Assembly (NCBI GenBank): GCA_027623315.1
Contig: JAQBYD010000015.1
Coordinates: 1-63,695, forward strand
Direction: 5' to 3'
Origin: Verrucomicrobiota bacterium
GTDB taxonomy: Bacteria > Verrucomicrobiota > Kiritimatiellia > CAJWTS01
Length of the DNA stretch: 63,695 bases
Position 1 is the stretch's first letter. The number at the start of each line of letters is the position of its first letter. Positions 8,848-16,322 of this stretch are shown piece after piece. Made by a program: the position numbers and the translations under genes. Below the pieces are notes generated by a model. That model saw only the letters and a list, made by a program, of their open reading frames with translations, had not been told where the DNA came from and did no database searches.

Positions 8848-11568
8848 CTACCACTCCGATTCTTCAACCTCTTCATCGTCAGATGCGTGCGTACCGATAA
8901 GCGCCGCCGCGGCGCCCGGTGCCTCCCATGTGCGAAGATACGAAACGATGTCGCTAATCGTCGCGCCGTCGAGTTCCACGATGCCGCCCGCGCCTTTGCC
9001 GAACGGACGCATTGGCGTGTGGCTGCGCCCACGCGCGATCGTGGCCAGAAGGAATCCATCGGACGCGACGCTCAAGAATTCAGGGCTGTTCAGGGATGGC
9101 GCGAAATACTCTGGCCCCTCCTGCACGCCGCCGCCGTTGACCCCGTGACATCCGGAGCAATACTGCTGGTAGCCCAGCTTCCCGGAGGCGATCGCACGCG
9201 GACTCATTTCGGATACCGAGCGCGGCTTGCGCCACGTCTCCGGATACTCCCAGAGGCGCATATACGCCACAATGTCGGCAACCTGCTCCGGTGGTATCTG
9301 GCCAACGCCCTCCTGTCCATGCACCATCGGCAGCATGGCGGTGCCGGCCCGGCCGAGCACGATCGTCGCGGCCAGATAGCCATCGGATGCGGTACGCAGG
9401 AAGGCGGGATTATTCAACTGCGGCCCCGATCCGCCCTCGCCGTTCGAGCCATGACAGGCGGAACAGGTGCCCGCATAAAGCTCGCCGCCCAGCTTCGGGT
9501 TGCCGACCCCGGTGCGAAGAATCGGATGCTCGTCACGCAGCTTCAATTTCCGAAGATACGCGATCACATCGAGAATCTGGCTCGGCCGCAACTGCGTGAC
9601 GCCCTGCTCGCTGGAAAGGAACCCCTTCATCGCCGTGCCCGTGCGCCCACGGCTGATCCAGTGGTACAGCATGGCGTCCGACGCCGCGGCCTGGAATGCA
9701 GGGTTGGCGAGCTGTGGCCCGGAGCCGCCGCGGCCGTCCGCACCGTGGCACTGCAGGCAGGAGATACGATACAACACCTCGCCGAGTTCGTAGTCGCCGC
9801 GCTCGCGCGGCTCCTCCAGGGCCAGCGCCGGTTCGCTCTGCCACGAGCGGAGATAGGCGATGATCGAGGCGAGCTGTGTCGCCGATAGTTCGGGCCACGC
9901 CGGCATCGCGGTCGATGGCCTGCCCTCGGTGATGGAGCGGTACAGGAATTCGTCGTCCGCCACGCGGAGCAGATCCGGCGTGCTCAAGGTCAGGCCAATG
10001 CCACCCTCCCCTTTCTGGCCGTGACACGACGCGCACTTGCCACGATAGAGATGCGCTCCGATCGACGCCAGTTTCTCGCGCGGAGTGCTGCTCAGCCGCG
10101 CCTGCGTCTCCTCGAGCGTGGGTCGCGATGGCGTCCAGGTGCGAATGTAGGCCAGGATGTCGCTGACCGCATCGGCCGACAGATGCTTCCACGACGCCAT
10201 GGCCGTTCCCGGGCGCCCTTCGATGATCGTTCCAGCAATGAAACTGTCGGTGGCGAGCCCGAGGAATGTCGGAGACCGCAGGGCATTGCCGATGCCGCCC
10301 TCGCCGGAGACCCCGTGACAGTTTGCGCAGAGCCCGCGGTAGTAACTCTTGCCGGCGGCAGGATCTCCGCGACGGGCGCTAACCTGGGCGATATCGGCGC
10401 CTTCCGATTCCCAGCTTCGAACAAAGTCGACGATCCGATCGATCTCGCTGCGGGTCAGCCCGGAGTCGCCCCAGGCCGGCATCTTGGATCCACTGCGTCC
10501 CTCGGTAATGATATGGCGATAGTAGTCATCGCTGGCGACCGCCAGTGCGTCGACGTTGTTGAGCGATGGTGTCCGGATGTGCGGCACCGCGTCGCTGCGA
10601 CCGTCCGCACCATGGCACGCCGCACAGTACATCCCGTACAACTCGGCCCCGTTGCGCACCAGCGGCAGCGTGCCCTCGCGCATACCCGGAATCGCCACCG
10701 AGGCCGGACTGCGCAGCGACAGCATGTAGGCGGTCAGGGCGTCGGCCTCGCGTTCACTCAGCGCCGCAGCGGGCATCACGGTTTGTGGGGACACGCGTCC
10801 CGGATCGAGGAAATGCTGCTTGAGCCAGTGCTCCACTTCGCGCGGGGCATGCCGGTCGAGATATGAGAAATCGAACTCGTGCCGGGTCTTGTCCCCGACA
10901 AACGTGATGTCCGGCCCAAGCATGCCGCCCTTCTCGTTCAACATGTGGCACCCGAGGCAGCCCTTGGTTTCGACAAGCAGCTTCCCGTGCCCCAGCAATT
11001 CGCCGCTGGCATCCGGGCCAACACTGCTGCGCATACGCGCCAAAAGTCCTTCGGATCCGTGCAGATCGGACTCCACATGGCAGCGCGTGCAGGTTGACGT
11101 CATGAATTTCTTCTTCAAGATCGGCTCGTTCCAGAACGGAGCCTGCCCGTGGGCGTCGATCTCTTCGGTCGCCAGCCCCTGCCCTTCGTGACAGACCGAG
11201 CAGCCGAACTTCGACGGCGGATGCACCAGAAGATAGTCCCCCGGGTGCGTCGTGAACGGTTGCGCCTGGTCCGCCATGCGCGGATCATCAACACCCGTGT
11301 GGCAGGTCACGCAACGGTCGGTACGCTGCAGATCGGGCAGGACATTCTGCATCACGCGCACTTCGAACTGCGCGGCCACATCCACGCCATGCGCATCGGT
11401 CGCCTTCTGATCCAGGATGCGCGCATATTGCAGCCGATAGGTGCGCCATCCCGCGAAAACGTTCTCGCGCAGGGCGGCGACGATCAAGAATCCGAGCGTC
11501 ACGAGGCTCAGCACGAGTAATCCCCATTTCATGCGCGTGTCGATGCCATGAATGTCCGGCTTATCCAT
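8848..11568 (-). CDS. Decaheme c-type cytochrome with six tandem cytochrome c domains
   Basis: A 906-residue protein with one N-terminal membrane anchor (about 15-33) and ten CXXCH haem sites, starting at residues 86, 123, 160, 204, 315, 414, 512, 604, 702 and 804. The first four form a small multihaem head. The last six each sit in a repeated class I cytochrome c domain of about 95 residues (CxxCHG...GG, then TAMPAW or TAM ligand loops, ending AYLRSW), so the protein looks like a string of monohaem beads. It should carry electrons across the periplasm, here between the cytochrome b/Rieske module encoded just upstream and NapA encoded 72 bases downstream. The C-terminus is acidic. Start ATG 11568 has GGAGG. 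Confidence 0.85.
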   Translation of the reverse strand: MDKPDIHGIDTRMKWGLLVLSLVTLGFLIVAALRENVFAGWRTYRLQYARILDQKATDAHGVDVAAQFEVRVMQNVLPDLQRTDRCVTCHTGVDDPRMADQAQPFTTHPGDYLLVHPPSKFGCSVCHEGQGLATEEIDAHGQAPFWNEPILKKKFMTSTCTRCHVESDLHGSEGLLARMRSSVGPDASGELLGHGKLLVETKGCLGCHMLNEKGGMLGPDITFVGDKTRHEFDFSYLDRHAPREVEHWLKQHFLDPGRVSPQTVMPAAALSEREADALTAYMLSLRSPASVAIPGMREGTLPLVRNGAELYGMYCAACHGADGRSDAVPHIRTPSLNNVDALAVASDDYYRHIITEGRSGSKMPAWGDSGLTRSEIDRIVDFVRSWESEGADIAQVSARRGDPAAGKSYYRGLCANCHGVSGEGGIGNALRSPTFLGLATDSFIAGTIIEGRPGTAMASWKHLSADAVSDILAYIRTWTPSRPTLEETQARLSSTPREKLASIGAHLYRGKCASCHGQKGEGGIGLTLSTPDLLRVADDEFLYRSITEGRPSTAMPAWPELSATQLASIIAYLRSWQSEPALALEEPRERGDYELGEVLYRISCLQCHGADGRGGSGPQLANPAFQAAASDAMLYHWISRGRTGTAMKGFLSSEQGVTQLRPSQILDVIAYLRKLKLRDEHPILRTGVGNPKLGGELYAGTCSACHGSNGEGGSGPQLNNPAFLRTASDGYLAATIVLGRAGTAMLPMVHGQEGVGQIPPEQVADIVAYMRLWEYPETWRKPRSVSEMSPRAIASGKLGYQQYCSGCHGVNGGGVQEGPEYFAPSLNSPEFLSVASDGFLLATIARGRSHTPMRPFGKGAGGIVELDGATISDIVSYLRTWEAPGAAAALIGTHASDDEEVEESEW

Positions 11569-11651
11569 CAGAAACGCCTCCGTGCGATCGGGTAACCGAG
11601 TGGTGCGAGATCGAAAATTTCATCCTTCAAGTTTCAGCCCTCATCCTTCTC

Positions 11652-13199
11652 TTAATGAATCGGCCATTGGCTCTGACTCCAGTAGAAGTCCCAGTTCGGA
11701 CCGCGCAAATAGGTGCCTACGTAGGTTAGAATGGCAAATCCGACCAGGAAACAGGTGAACAGTGCGAGCGCGCCCATGCGTGTCGAGCGCATCTTATTGA
11801 GGATGATCAGCGAATAGACCGCGTAGAAAACGGTGAGGATGCTGCCCGGATTAAAGATGATGATCACAATCTGCGGAATGTCGGGGAACCAGTCGCGCAG
11901 CCATCCGAATGAGACCGGGATGGCGACGGAAAGAACGGCCAGCACGGTCCCGACCAATACGGAGAGAAGCGTCACACGCCGCCCCTGCGCGCCGCTGAAC
12001 CAGACGCCGCATTCCTCCTCCTCACGATCAAGGAAAGGGATCAGGGTCAATCCGATGACTACGATCGATGGAATCAGAATCCCGCCGACGAAGGCAGAAT
12101 AGGAGACCATCTCCTGCAGCCCCAGGAAGTACCAGGGCGCCTTGGCCGGATTCTCGGGGATCATGGGATTCGCCGGCTCTTTGAGCGGCGCGTCGAAGAA
12201 GAGCCCGAAGATCAGGCAGAGCAGCATCACGCCCATGAAGACCACCAGTTCGGCACGCATCAGGAACGGCCACGACGGAACGGTTTCGTCCGGATTCACG
12301 CCAACGGCCGGTGACTTGTCGCGCACGACACACATCAGCCCGAAGCTCCGCGTCGGCCCTTCAGCGGGACCCGCAGGCACCGCGTCCATCGTGCCGACCC
12401 CCTTGCCTGCCGGGGTGGGACTTCCGCCGGGCCGCGCCAGTCCGCCGTCTTTGCGCACGCGCCAGACATGGGCTCCGATGACGATGAACACCAGCATCGG
12501 AAGCACGAAGACGTGCAGAACATAGAAGCGAATCAGCGCGTCCTCCCCGATGCTCGAAGACCCGAGCAGCAACTCCTTCTGAAGCGTGCCGACGCGGAAA
12601 ACGGGGGGCAATCCCAGTGCGTCGATCAATTCGTTCGGAGACGCCGCAATATTGGCGCCGATCGTGACCGCCCAGTACGCCAACTGGTCCCACGGCAGCA
12701 GGTACCCCGTGAAGGAGAGCCCAAAGGTCAATACCAGCAGGCACATCCCCATGACCCAATTGAATTCGCGCGGCGACTTGTAGGCGGCCGTGTAGAACAC
12801 GCGCGTCATGTGCAGGATGACGCAGACGACCATCATGTGTCCGGCCCAACGATGAATGTTCCGGATAAATCGACCGGTCGGGACAATGTAGTGCAGATCC
12901 TTGATCGAGTCGTACGCCAGCGCAGTGGACGGCTTATAGTACACCATCAGCAGGACTCCGGTCGCCGTCAGGATAAAGAAGAGCGACGCCAGCGCCACGC
13001 CCAGCCCCCACGTCGCGGTCACGCGCAGAGAGTGTGGATGCACCCGCGTCGCGTGAATATGCTGGAAGAAATTGTTAAAAACCGTCTGAGAGCGCGCCCG
13101 CTCAGTGGTCGGCGGCCCATGCCGGCGATAGGCGCTGCGGAAGTTCCCGCGCAGTTCCCGCAAGTTCGTCAGAAACACTCCAAATCCACCTTGTTTCAT
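11652..13199 (-). CDS. Cytochrome b of a Rieske/cytochrome b complex (b6-subunit IV fusion)
   Basis: A 515-residue integral membrane protein. The N-terminal half has the haem b helices: HRWAGHMMVVCVILH and, on the fourth helix, RFYVLHVFVLP and GAHVWRVRKDGG, typical of b6/bc cytochromes. The C-terminal half (from about 290) resembles subunit IV with PENPAKAPWYFLGLQE, where the family's PEWY quinol motif would lie; the variant is seen in non-mitochondrial bc complexes. It would oxidise quinol and send electrons to the Rieske protein. It sits 14 bases after the Rieske gene. A loop with two Gly/Pro-rich stretches joins the halves. Confidence 0.88.
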   Translation of the reverse strand: MKQGGFGVFLTNLRELRGNFRSAYRRHGPPTTERARSQTVFNNFFQHIHATRVHPHSLRVTATWGLGVALASLFFILTATGVLLMVYYKPSTALAYDSIKDLHYIVPTGRFIRNIHRWAGHMMVVCVILHMTRVFYTAAYKSPREFNWVMGMCLLVLTFGLSFTGYLLPWDQLAYWAVTIGANIAASPNELIDALGLPPVFRVGTLQKELLLGSSSIGEDALIRFYVLHVFVLPMLVFIVIGAHVWRVRKDGGLARPGGSPTPAGKGVGTMDAVPAGPAEGPTRSFGLMCVVRDKSPAVGVNPDETVPSWPFLMRAELVVFMGVMLLCLIFGLFFDAPLKEPANPMIPENPAKAPWYFLGLQEMVSYSAFVGGILIPSIVVIGLTLIPFLDREEEECGVWFSGAQGRRVTLLSVLVGTVLAVLSVAIPVSFGWLRDWFPDIPQIVIIIFNPGSILTVFYAVYSLIILNKMRSTRMGALALFTCFLVGFAILTYVGTYLRGPNWDFYWSQSQWPIH

Positions 13200-13213
13200 G
13201 ATGAGAGTTTCTC

Positions 13214-13681
13214 CTAGGCCTTATAGTACGTTCCGGTTTTCACGTCTCTCGACGTGTCCACAAGTAGCGTGCCGTCGGCAGCACGCGCGCATGCGAGCCA
13301 GTTCAACGCGCGCGGCGCCGGCCCCTTAATCACCTTGCCGTCCAGCGCGAATTTCGAGCCATGGCAGGGGCAGCTAAAACCGTCCGCGGTCTCCTTCACG
13401 ATGCATCCGAGGTGCGTACAGATAAGCGAGACCGCTGCGATCCCCTCCGAACTCGAGAAGACGCGAATGCGGTGCTCAAGCATTACGCGCGACGTGCCCG
13501 GCGGGAAGTCTTCTGCTTTCCCGATCCGTACGACGCTGGAGGCTTCGGGCGTGACGCGTGGTTTGGGCAGTCTCAGCATGCCGACAACGGATCCCCCGAT
13601 CGCGAGGAAGGCGGCCCATAACCCGGCGAGTCCCAGGAAGTCACGGCGCGCAATCGGTTCAGGGTCTAAACGTCCAGGCAT
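13214..13681 (-). CDS. Rieske 2Fe-2S protein, Tat-exported
   Basis: A 155-residue Rieske subunit starting at ATG 13681, preceded by AAGGAGG; a longer frame reaching 13765 lacks a better start. A Tat-type signal ([10 protein letters not shown]) and a hydrophobic anchor open it. The cluster ligands are Cys88-Thr-His90-Leu-Gly-Cys93 and Cys104-Pro-Cys106-His107, matching the two Rieske boxes. It would accept electrons from quinol at the cytochrome b encoded next. Its start overlaps the end of the upstream oxidoreductase gene by 16 bases. I see no cytochrome c1 gene; the decaheme protein may fill that place. Confidence 0.9.
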   Translation of the reverse strand: MPGRLDPEPIARRDFLGLAGLWAAFLAIGGSVVGMLRLPKPRVTPEASSVVRIGKAEDFPPGTSRVMLEHRIRVFSSSEGIAAVSLICTHLGCIVKETADGFSCPCHGSKFALDGKVIKGPAPRALNWLACARAADGTLLVDTSRDVKTGTYYKA

Positions 13682-15579
13682 GATAGTTCCTCCTTGAATA
13701 TGAATTGCTGCATGGTAATGGCTCCCGTGGGACATCGCTCCGCGCACAGCGCGCAACGAATGCACGAGGTCTCATCTTTCACGATCGCCGACGCGTCAGC
13801 AGGCGACCACCCGTCCAACTGTCCGTCTAGAACGCCTTGCAACGCCCCGTTGCCATGCAACGCCGAGAGCGGCACGAGCCGCAGGCACAGTTCCGGGCAG
13901 ACTTCCGCGCACCCACCGCATAGAATGCAACGCGTTCCATCAAAGATGGTGTTAACCCCGCAATTGAGACAACGTCCCGCTTCGCAACGGGCTTCCGCTT
14001 CGGAGAGGCCGTGCTCGACAACGGCCGTCATGGAGGTCACCCGCTCCGCGGCAGAAAGGGTTGTGAGCGACACGCGGGGCACGCCCTCGTACTCCTTCTC
14101 ACGCGAATAGGCGGCGATCGGGAAGTGCAGCTCGGTATCTCGCGCTTCAATCTTGCGGCTCGTCACGGACTCGTAGATCGCACGAGCGACGGCCTTGCCC
14201 GATGCCACGGCATGGATCAGCAACTTGGGACCGTACGCCAGGTCGCCGGCTACGAACACATCCGGCGCATTGGTTTCCCCCGTATCGGGAGTGCATTTGA
14301 CGAGTCCGTTGGGCATCAAGTCCAGGCTGTCGCGCTCGGCTTCGATGAAACTCAGATCAAAGCTCTGCCCAATTGCGATCAGCGCCGTGTCGCACTCGAT
14401 ATCCGTGATGTCTGAATCATCAAACTGGGGATCGAAGCGCCGCGACTCGTTGAACACCTGCGTGCATCGCCTGAAGCGCACCCCGCAAACGGCGCCGCTC
14501 TGGTCGGTCAGGACCTCTTTCGGCCCCAGGCTGTTGCGGCGGTGAATGCCCTCTTCGTCGCCTTCAATAATCTCGATGTCATCGGCCGGCATTTCGTCCA
14601 GTGATTCGAGGGAGCAGAGATGCACCTCGGTGACACCGGCCTCGCGAAGGGCCGTGCGGGCCGCATCCAGCGAGATCTGGCGCAATACGGTGCGGCCAAC
14701 GTCGTAGGCCACGTTGCCGCCACCGATCACCACGACGCGACGCCCCATCTCAACGGGGTTCCCCAACGAGACGTCCCTGAGAAACTCCACGCCGCCGAGG
14801 ACTCCCTTTGCATCGCTTCCCGGGATGGGCAACGCCCGCGAGCGCTTGGCCCCGGCCGCGATGATCACCGCATCATGCTGTTCGCGAAGCTGCGGGAAGG
14901 TGATGTCGCGACCCACGCAGCAATTCGTCACTGCCTGCACGCCCAGCGACAGGATGACCTCCACCTCGGCCGCCACCAGAGCGCGCGGCAGACGATACTC
15001 CGGAATGCCTGTCGCCAGCATCCCGGCCAGGACAGACTCCATCTCGTAGATCGTCACCTTGAATCCGAGCAACGCGAGGTCGTGCGCCGCGGCGAGGCCG
15101 GCCGGACCGCTTCCAATGATGCCGACACTCTTGCCCTCTACCGGCGGCACCATCCCCGAGGTGATCGACTGCAGCAGCGGAAGCAGCTCCTCTTTGCCCT
15201 GGCACTCGCGCTCCGGATGCTGAGAGGCAGCATCCTTGAGGAACTCGATCAGGGAGCGTCCGCCGTCGGGACGTGATTCGGGCCCGAATTTATCGCAGAC
15301 AAAGCGCTTCAGGGCGCGGATCGCGATCGGCTTGTCTATACTCCCGCGACGACAATCCGTCTCGCAGGGCGCACCGCAGACGCGGCCACATATCGACGCC
15401 AGGGGATTGGGTCCGCGTGCGATCAGGTAGGCGAGTTCGTCGTTGCCCTCGGCTATCGCGCGAACATAGCCACGCGCGTCGGTATGGACGGGACACGCGT
15501 TCTGGCACGCGATCATGCGCTTCCAGTAGTCAAGATCTGGAACGTGCGTCTCGCCTATCAATGAATCCTTCCCCGCCAT
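13666..15579 (-). CDS. GltD-like FAD/NAD(P)H oxidoreductase with added 4Fe-4S clusters
   Basis: A 637-residue soluble flavoprotein. The N-terminal part has the cysteine cluster found in glutamate-synthase small subunit relatives ([14 protein letters not shown], then [15 protein letters not shown]). A FAD-binding [13 protein letters not shown] follows near 155 and an NAD(P)-binding [11 protein letters not shown] near 290. The C-terminus adds ferredoxin clusters ([36 protein letters not shown]). Such proteins move electrons between NAD(P)H and ferredoxin-like clusters. Cotranscription with Rieske and cytochrome b suggests it docks on the complex from the cytoplasm; related gene neighbours are known from anammox Rieske/b complexes. 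Direction of flow is not known. Confidence 0.8.
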   Translation of the reverse strand: MAGKDSLIGETHVPDLDYWKRMIACQNACPVHTDARGYVRAIAEGNDELAYLIARGPNPLASICGRVCGAPCETDCRRGSIDKPIAIRALKRFVCDKFGPESRPDGGRSLIEFLKDAASQHPERECQGKEELLPLLQSITSGMVPPVEGKSVGIIGSGPAGLAAAHDLALLGFKVTIYEMESVLAGMLATGIPEYRLPRALVAAEVEVILSLGVQAVTNCCVGRDITFPQLREQHDAVIIAAGAKRSRALPIPGSDAKGVLGGVEFLRDVSLGNPVEMGRRVVVIGGGNVAYDVGRTVLRQISLDAARTALREAGVTEVHLCSLESLDEMPADDIEIIEGDEEGIHRRNSLGPKEVLTDQSGAVCGVRFRRCTQVFNESRRFDPQFDDSDITDIECDTALIAIGQSFDLSFIEAERDSLDLMPNGLVKCTPDTGETNAPDVFVAGDLAYGPKLLIHAVASGKAVARAIYESVTSRKIEARDTELHFPIAAYSREKEYEGVPRVSLTTLSAAERVTSMTAVVEHGLSEAEARCEAGRCLNCGVNTIFDGTRCILCGGCAEVCPELCLRLVPLSALHGNGALQGVLDGQLDGWSPADASAIVKDETSCIRCALCAERCPTGAITMQQFIFKEELSCLDV

Positions 15580-15739
15580 CTCAGCGCTGTCTCTGTCGGC
15601 CGCAGTTCATGCCCCACGGTGATGGGTGAATGTAAGCATTCGATTAAGGGAGCCTTCCGATTGAGTTAGGCGGCGAGACCCCCGGATGCCGGAAACCCGG
15701 GTCGCGAACGGAGCGATCCGGGGAGCAGCCGCTCCAGCC

Positions 15740-15997
15740 TCACGAGGCTCGCGCAACATCGGGGGCGTCAAGGAGTTCGAGGTCGTGGTGGACCAGATCG
15801 ACCGAGGTGATGTTCGCGAGCCCGGTCAGCGTTTCCCAGATCGTCCGATCCTGGCTGTGGATTTCGGAGATCCTCACCGCAACGAGAGATTCACTGACCA
15901 CATCGGCAATGCATGCGTGCTGAACGCGGTTGATGCTCTTCGCAACGGTCCTGGCGCTTCCGGCTTTGGAATGAACAATTAGACAAGGTGTAGCCAT
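15740..15997 (-). CDS. napD: NapD-like Tat-proofreading chaperone
   Basis: An 85-residue protein whose N-terminus (ATPCLIVHSKAG) and C-terminal SVDLVHHDLE fit NapD, which binds the Tat signal of NapA until the molybdenum cofactor is inserted. Length agrees with NapD (about 87). It is the first gene of the operon, separated by 160 bases from the oxidoreductase gene. Being far upstream of napA but on the same strand, it supports treating the whole 1162-15997 block as one nap unit. The family is short and variable, so the call relies on motif pattern plus context. Confidence 0.7.
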   Translation of the reverse strand: MATPCLIVHSKAGSARTVAKSINRVQHACIADVVSESLVAVRISEIHSQDRTIWETLTGLANITSVDLVHHDLELLDAPDVARAS

Positions 15998-16148
15998 GGT
16001 CTTATGTCTCCCGCTCGTACTCAGTTCACGATCCCACTCGGTGGTAATCCACCCATTCCGTGCTGCAGAAGGTCTCGCAAAATTGTGAAGGATCTATGAG
16101 CAAAACTTGACGATTGCATGAGCGCACGCAATGACCGAACATCCTGAC

Positions 16149-16177
16149 TTGACGGAAGACTGACATCTTTTTAGATT
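16149..16177 (+). promoter_or_regulatory. Candidate nrdJ promoter
   Basis: TTGACG at 16149-16154 and TAGATT at 16172-16177, with a 17-base spacer, point toward nrdJ about 145 bases downstream. Confidence 0.45.
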
Positions 16178-16202
16178 GCTCCGCGATGGGCTCTTGGGAT
16201 AC

Positions 16203-16211
16203 TTATCCACA
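16203..16211 (+). promoter_or_regulatory. DnaA box upstream of nrdJ
   Basis: TTATCCACA is a perfect match to the DnaA consensus and lies about 26 bases after the candidate -10, in the leader of the ribonucleotide reductase gene. DnaA control of nrd genes is established in E. coli; here it is inference from a single site. Confidence 0.4.
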
Positions 16212-16322
16212 ACCGCTAGGGGTTCCCCATGATCAGATACGGAACATCTGGTATAGTTGCCGTGATTCATATACCCACATGCTCTTCAATCTAGACCGAA
16301 CTACAACAGGAGATACAGAACG

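Larger units (their letters stand above)
15998..16322. promoter_or_regulatory. Divergent control region of the nap operon and nrdJ
   Basis: This 325-base gap must carry both promoters. On the plus strand there is a good sigma-70-like pair and a DnaA box (both listed separately). On the minus strand, toward napD, I could not find a clear -35/-10 pair, FNR box (TTGAT-N4-ATCAA) or NarL heptamer cluster. No cobalamin riboswitch B12 box was seen upstream of the B12-dependent nrdJ. Confidence 0.5.

Noticed and set aside
15998..16322. Cobalamin riboswitch before the B12-dependent nrdJ
   Set aside because: No B12 box (GCCACTG-like) or long structured leader was seen.
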